Positions 14,009 to 15,835 of a stretch of 15,835 bases of DNA are shown here, in pieces. A model generated the notes under the pieces. It had not been told where the DNA came from. It saw nothing but the letters and a program-made list of their open reading frames with translations, and searched no databases. The position numbers and the translations under genes are program-made. This DNA is from an uncultured Dialister sp. (GTDB lineage: Bacteria > Bacillota > Negativicutes > Veillonellales > Dialisteraceae): contig CAKPUX010000047.1 in assembly GCA_934193095.1 (NCBI GenBank), forward strand, positions 1 to 15,835. The letters run 5' to 3'. Position 1 is the stretch's first letter; each line of letters opens with the position of its first letter.

Positions 14009-14548
14009 ATGAATACCTATTATGCACTGATCGTCCCGATCATCCTCACCGCTCTTCTTTCCGGCTGCGGTGGAAACAGCAAACCGCAGAGCACGGGGAC
14101 CGTCGTCCCGCCAGCCGCCTCCTCGAGCCAGATCCCCGCAGAAAAAGAAGCGAGTCTCACTTACTACCTGCCCACAGAAGACGGCCTTCACATCCTTCCC
14201 GCCACGGTCAAAGTGAAAGCCGCTGACCGCACTGCGAAGACAGCCATCGAAGAAATGCTCCGCGCGGATCGAAAGACCAAGTATCCTCTCGTTCCTGCCG
14301 GTACCCGCTTGAAGAGCGTCCATGTCGAAGATGGCACCTGCACCGTGAATTTCACGAAAGAGCTGAACCAGCTGCAGGGAGAGACCGGACAGTCCCTCTT
14401 CATCGCCATGACTGTCGATACGCTGACCGAATTTCCCAATATCAAACGCGTCGAATTCCGCGCGGAAGGGCAGCTTGTCAAGTTCCAGATCGATATGAGG
14501 AGACAATTCCTACGCGATGAAGCCTTCATCAAGCAGACAAAAAAATAA
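14009..14548 (+). CDS. GerMN-domain lipoprotein
   Basis: The protein has 179 residues. The signal peptide ends in lipobox LLSGC (Cys20), followed by a Ser/Pro/Ala linker to about 45. The domain from about 48 to 163 resembles the sporulation/germination GerMN family: LTYYLPTEDGLHILP, the helix TAKTAIEEMLRA (76-87), and the strands LKSVHVEDGTCTVNF and FIAMTVDTLTEFPNIKRVEF. Despite the family name, GerMN lipoproteins are common in non-sporulating bacteria, and several Firmicutes encode one near an amidase. Pairing with the upstream amidase supports a role in peptidoglycan hydrolysis or its control at the outer face of the membrane. Confidence 0.88.
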   Translation: MNTYYALIVPIILTALLSGCGGNSKPQSTGTVVPPAASSSQIPAEKEASLTYYLPTEDGLHILPATVKVKAADRTAKTAIEEMLRADRKTKYPLVPAGTRLKSVHVEDGTCTVNFTKELNQLQGETGQSLFIAMTVDTLTEFPNIKRVEFRAEGQLVKFQIDMRRQFLRDEAFIKQTKK

Positions 14549-14554
14549 GACAAG

Positions 14555-14606
14555 AAAAAAGGGGCTGTGAAGAAATGAGGATTCATTTCTTCACAGCCCC
14601 TTTTTT
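14555..14606. terminator. Long bidirectional terminator between convergent genes
   Basis: ggggctgtgaagaaatga (14561-14578) and its exact reverse complement (14583-14600) surround a four-base loop. Six A residues before and six T residues after extend the pairing to 24 bp. It lies between the GerMN gene (plus) and the SH3-repeat gene (minus) and can end both. A degenerate copy is at 1884-1922. Confidence 0.95.
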
Positions 14607-14642
14607 GTCTGACAGACCGAGAGGAGATCTCCTCCCCAGCCA

Positions 14643-15521
14643 CTAGTCTTCCACCACTTCGATCTGGCCTTCCGCGAAGGCTTTCGGATAGAAGAAGGAC
14701 TGCTCCGTATTTCCAAAGTCTACGACGAGCTTGCCATCCGCAATATCCGTGATGACGCCCTGTCCATACACAGAGGAGACAACGGGCGTGCCTACGCCGA
14801 TCTCGATATAGTGGGTATTGCCGCGGTGCGTTTCCTTGACCGGACGGACTTCCACCTTCGGCTTCGGAGCCGGCCTTTCGGCTTCTGGCACGGTATAGGT
14901 GCGCGCCTGTCCCTTCGGCGCTTCTTTTTTCGTTTCTTTCTTCACTTCCGGGAATGCTGTCTTCAAAAGCTTCGACGGAAGTCCCATCGGATAGAGGATG
15001 CGCTCGCCTGTCGCATCATAAGTGACATACGTGCCGCGCTCTGTGATGCGGGTGATGGTGCCCTTACCGAGCGTCTCATCCGTGACCTCCAGACCGACAG
15101 CCGCTTCTCTCTTTTTGAAACCGGTCGGCTTTGCATCCGGCAGAGGTGCATCGAAGGTGAATACCTTCTTTTCCATCGGCTTCGCTGCGCTGAAGGCTTC
15201 CTTTTTGAAATCCTTACGATGTCCATCCTTCTTGAAGCCGTCTTTTTTGTAGCCGCCCTCGCGCTTCTTTCTCGGGATGAGCTTTTCCGCATCGCCGAAA
15301 GCAACGACGATACCTTCATCTGTCAGCTTTCTCACGATGCCCACGCCGAGCTCGCGGTCTACAAATTCGACACCGGGAGCCAATTTCCGTTTCTTGAAAT
15401 CCGGCTTATCCTTGCCGAAGCTCTTGCCGCGGCCGCCGAATTTCTTTTCGCCGAATTTCTTGCCACCGAATTTTCCCTTACTTTTGAAATCTTTGCGGGG
15501 CTTATTGTTTTTTTCTTCCAT
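14643..15521 (-). CDS. Basic protein with three predicted SH3-like repeats and a KFG-rich N-terminus
   Basis: The protein has 292 residues, no signal peptide and no membrane segment. Residues 7-47 are Lys/Gly/Phe-rich (KFGGKKFGEKKFGGRGKSFG), like RNA- or DNA-binding disordered tails. Three related units follow at about 48-83, 141-190 and 240-290, with pattern hydrophobic-x-D-x-x-x-G-x-G-x-I-x-x-h, then V-x-h or V-x-F, then a Y/F-P-x-x-h ending in units two and three (ILYPMGL, FFYPKAF). Linkers are Lys- or Pro-rich. The pattern recalls small Tudor/SH3-like barrels such as the C-terminal domain of PcrA/UvrD helicases. That match is by eye. It follows smpB by 62 bases on the same strand, so a role in RNA or translation is a reasonable guess. 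The start ATG has AAGGGAG at a rather long spacing. Confidence 0.85.
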   Translation of the reverse strand: MEEKNNKPRKDFKSKGKFGGKKFGEKKFGGRGKSFGKDKPDFKKRKLAPGVEFVDRELGVGIVRKLTDEGIVVAFGDAEKLIPRKKREGGYKKDGFKKDGHRKDFKKEAFSAAKPMEKKVFTFDAPLPDAKPTGFKKREAAVGLEVTDETLGKGTITRITERGTYVTYDATGERILYPMGLPSKLLKTAFPEVKKETKKEAPKGQARTYTVPEAERPAPKPKVEVRPVKETHRGNTHYIEIGVGTPVVSSVYGQGVITDIADGKLVVDFGNTEQSFFYPKAFAEGQIEVVED

Positions 15522-15583
15522 GATGCTATGGTTCTCCCTTTATGTTTTATGGATCTATACGCGGATTCGAGTCCCTGATCCGA

Positions 15584-15835
15584 TCAATCATACCTTTGTT
15601 CTTTGATGCGCCTGTCAAGATCGCGCTTAGCAGCTTTCGCAGCCATATCCTCTCTCTTATCGTAGAGTTTTTTGCCCGTTGCGACACCGATCTCCACTTT
15701 GACCTTGCCGTGCTTGAAGTACATCTTGAGCGGGACTAAGGTGTAGCCCTTTGTTTTGAGCTGCATCTCGATCTTTCGGATCTCCTTCTTGTGCAGAAGC
15801 AGCTTTCTGGTACGAAGCGGGTCGTGGTTGAAAAT
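15584..15835 (-). CDS. smpB: SsrA-binding protein SmpB, N-terminus cut by window edge
   Basis: SmpB binds tmRNA and brings it to stalled ribosomes for trans-translation. The frame stays open to the right edge and shows the C-terminal 83 residues, beginning IFNHDPLRTRKLLLHKKEI and continuing GYTLVPLKMYFKHGKVKVEIGV and GKKLYDKRE. All are hallmark SmpB blocks, and the basic tail ends RRIKEQRYD. About half the protein lies outside the window. No tmRNA gene is seen in the visible 62 bases downstream. Confidence 0.96.
   Translation of the reverse strand: MFNHDPLRTRKLLLHKKEIRKIEMQLKTKGYTLVPLKMYFKHGKVKVEIGVATGKKLYDKREDMAAKAAKRDLDRRIKEQRYD

Noticed and set aside
15540..15583. tRNA T-arm-like string ggattcgagtccc between smpB and the SH3-repeat gene
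   Set aside because: The flanking bases do not pair as a T-stem, no CCA end or D/anticodon arms fit, and the spacer is too short for a tRNA or tmRNA.

Overview
The window is about 15.8 kb of bacterial chromosome. Its gene content (pyrF-pyrE, an AMIN/Amidase_3 cell-wall hydrolase, a GerMN lipoprotein, smpB), moderate GC and frequent strong AAGGAG ribosome binding sites fit a Firmicute. I suspect a Negativicutes (Veillonellaceae/Dialister-like) genome, but this is inference from style and gene neighbourhood, not a database match.

Layout. (a) 1-1290, minus strand: the end of a pyrimidine operon, pyrF followed by pyrE, with a one-base stop/start overlap; pyrE runs off the left edge. (b) 1291-2572: a 1.28-kb gene-free block packed with dispersed repeats. 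It holds REP-like imperfect palindromes, a duplicated 83/91-bp block, orphan terminator-like hairpins and a 308-bp segment bounded by perfect 17-bp inverted repeats. (c) 2573-5408, minus strand: a three-gene cell-envelope operon comprising a polysaccharide-deacetylase lipoprotein, a membrane-anchored phosphodiester glycosidase (NAGPA family) and a membrane-anchored protein of unknown function. It has a recognisable promoter and a C(UUCG)G terminator. (d) 5697-12354, minus strand: a complete type I restriction-modification operon, visibly more AT-rich than its neighbours. The transcription order is a single-TRD HsdS-like protein, hsdM, full-length two-TRD hsdS, hsdR. A near-consensus promoter precedes it and a rho-independent terminator follows it. 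(e) 12692-14606, plus strand: a periplasmic N-acetylmuramoyl-L-alanine amidase and a GerMN-domain lipoprotein, ending in a very long bidirectional terminator. (f) 14643-15835, minus strand: smpB (cut by the right edge) followed by a basic protein with three predicted SH3-like repeats and a Lys/Gly/Phe-rich N-terminus.

How the genes work together. The envelope genes in (c) and (e) point to peptidoglycan or exopolysaccharide remodelling. The RM operon is a self-contained defence module: HsdM2-HsdS methylates, and HsdR added to it makes the restriction complex. The extra half-size specificity protein at the head of the operon is the least ordinary part. It could give a second, symmetric methylation specificity or act as a regulator. 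I see no integrase, transposase, tRNA, rRNA or CRISPR array in the window.
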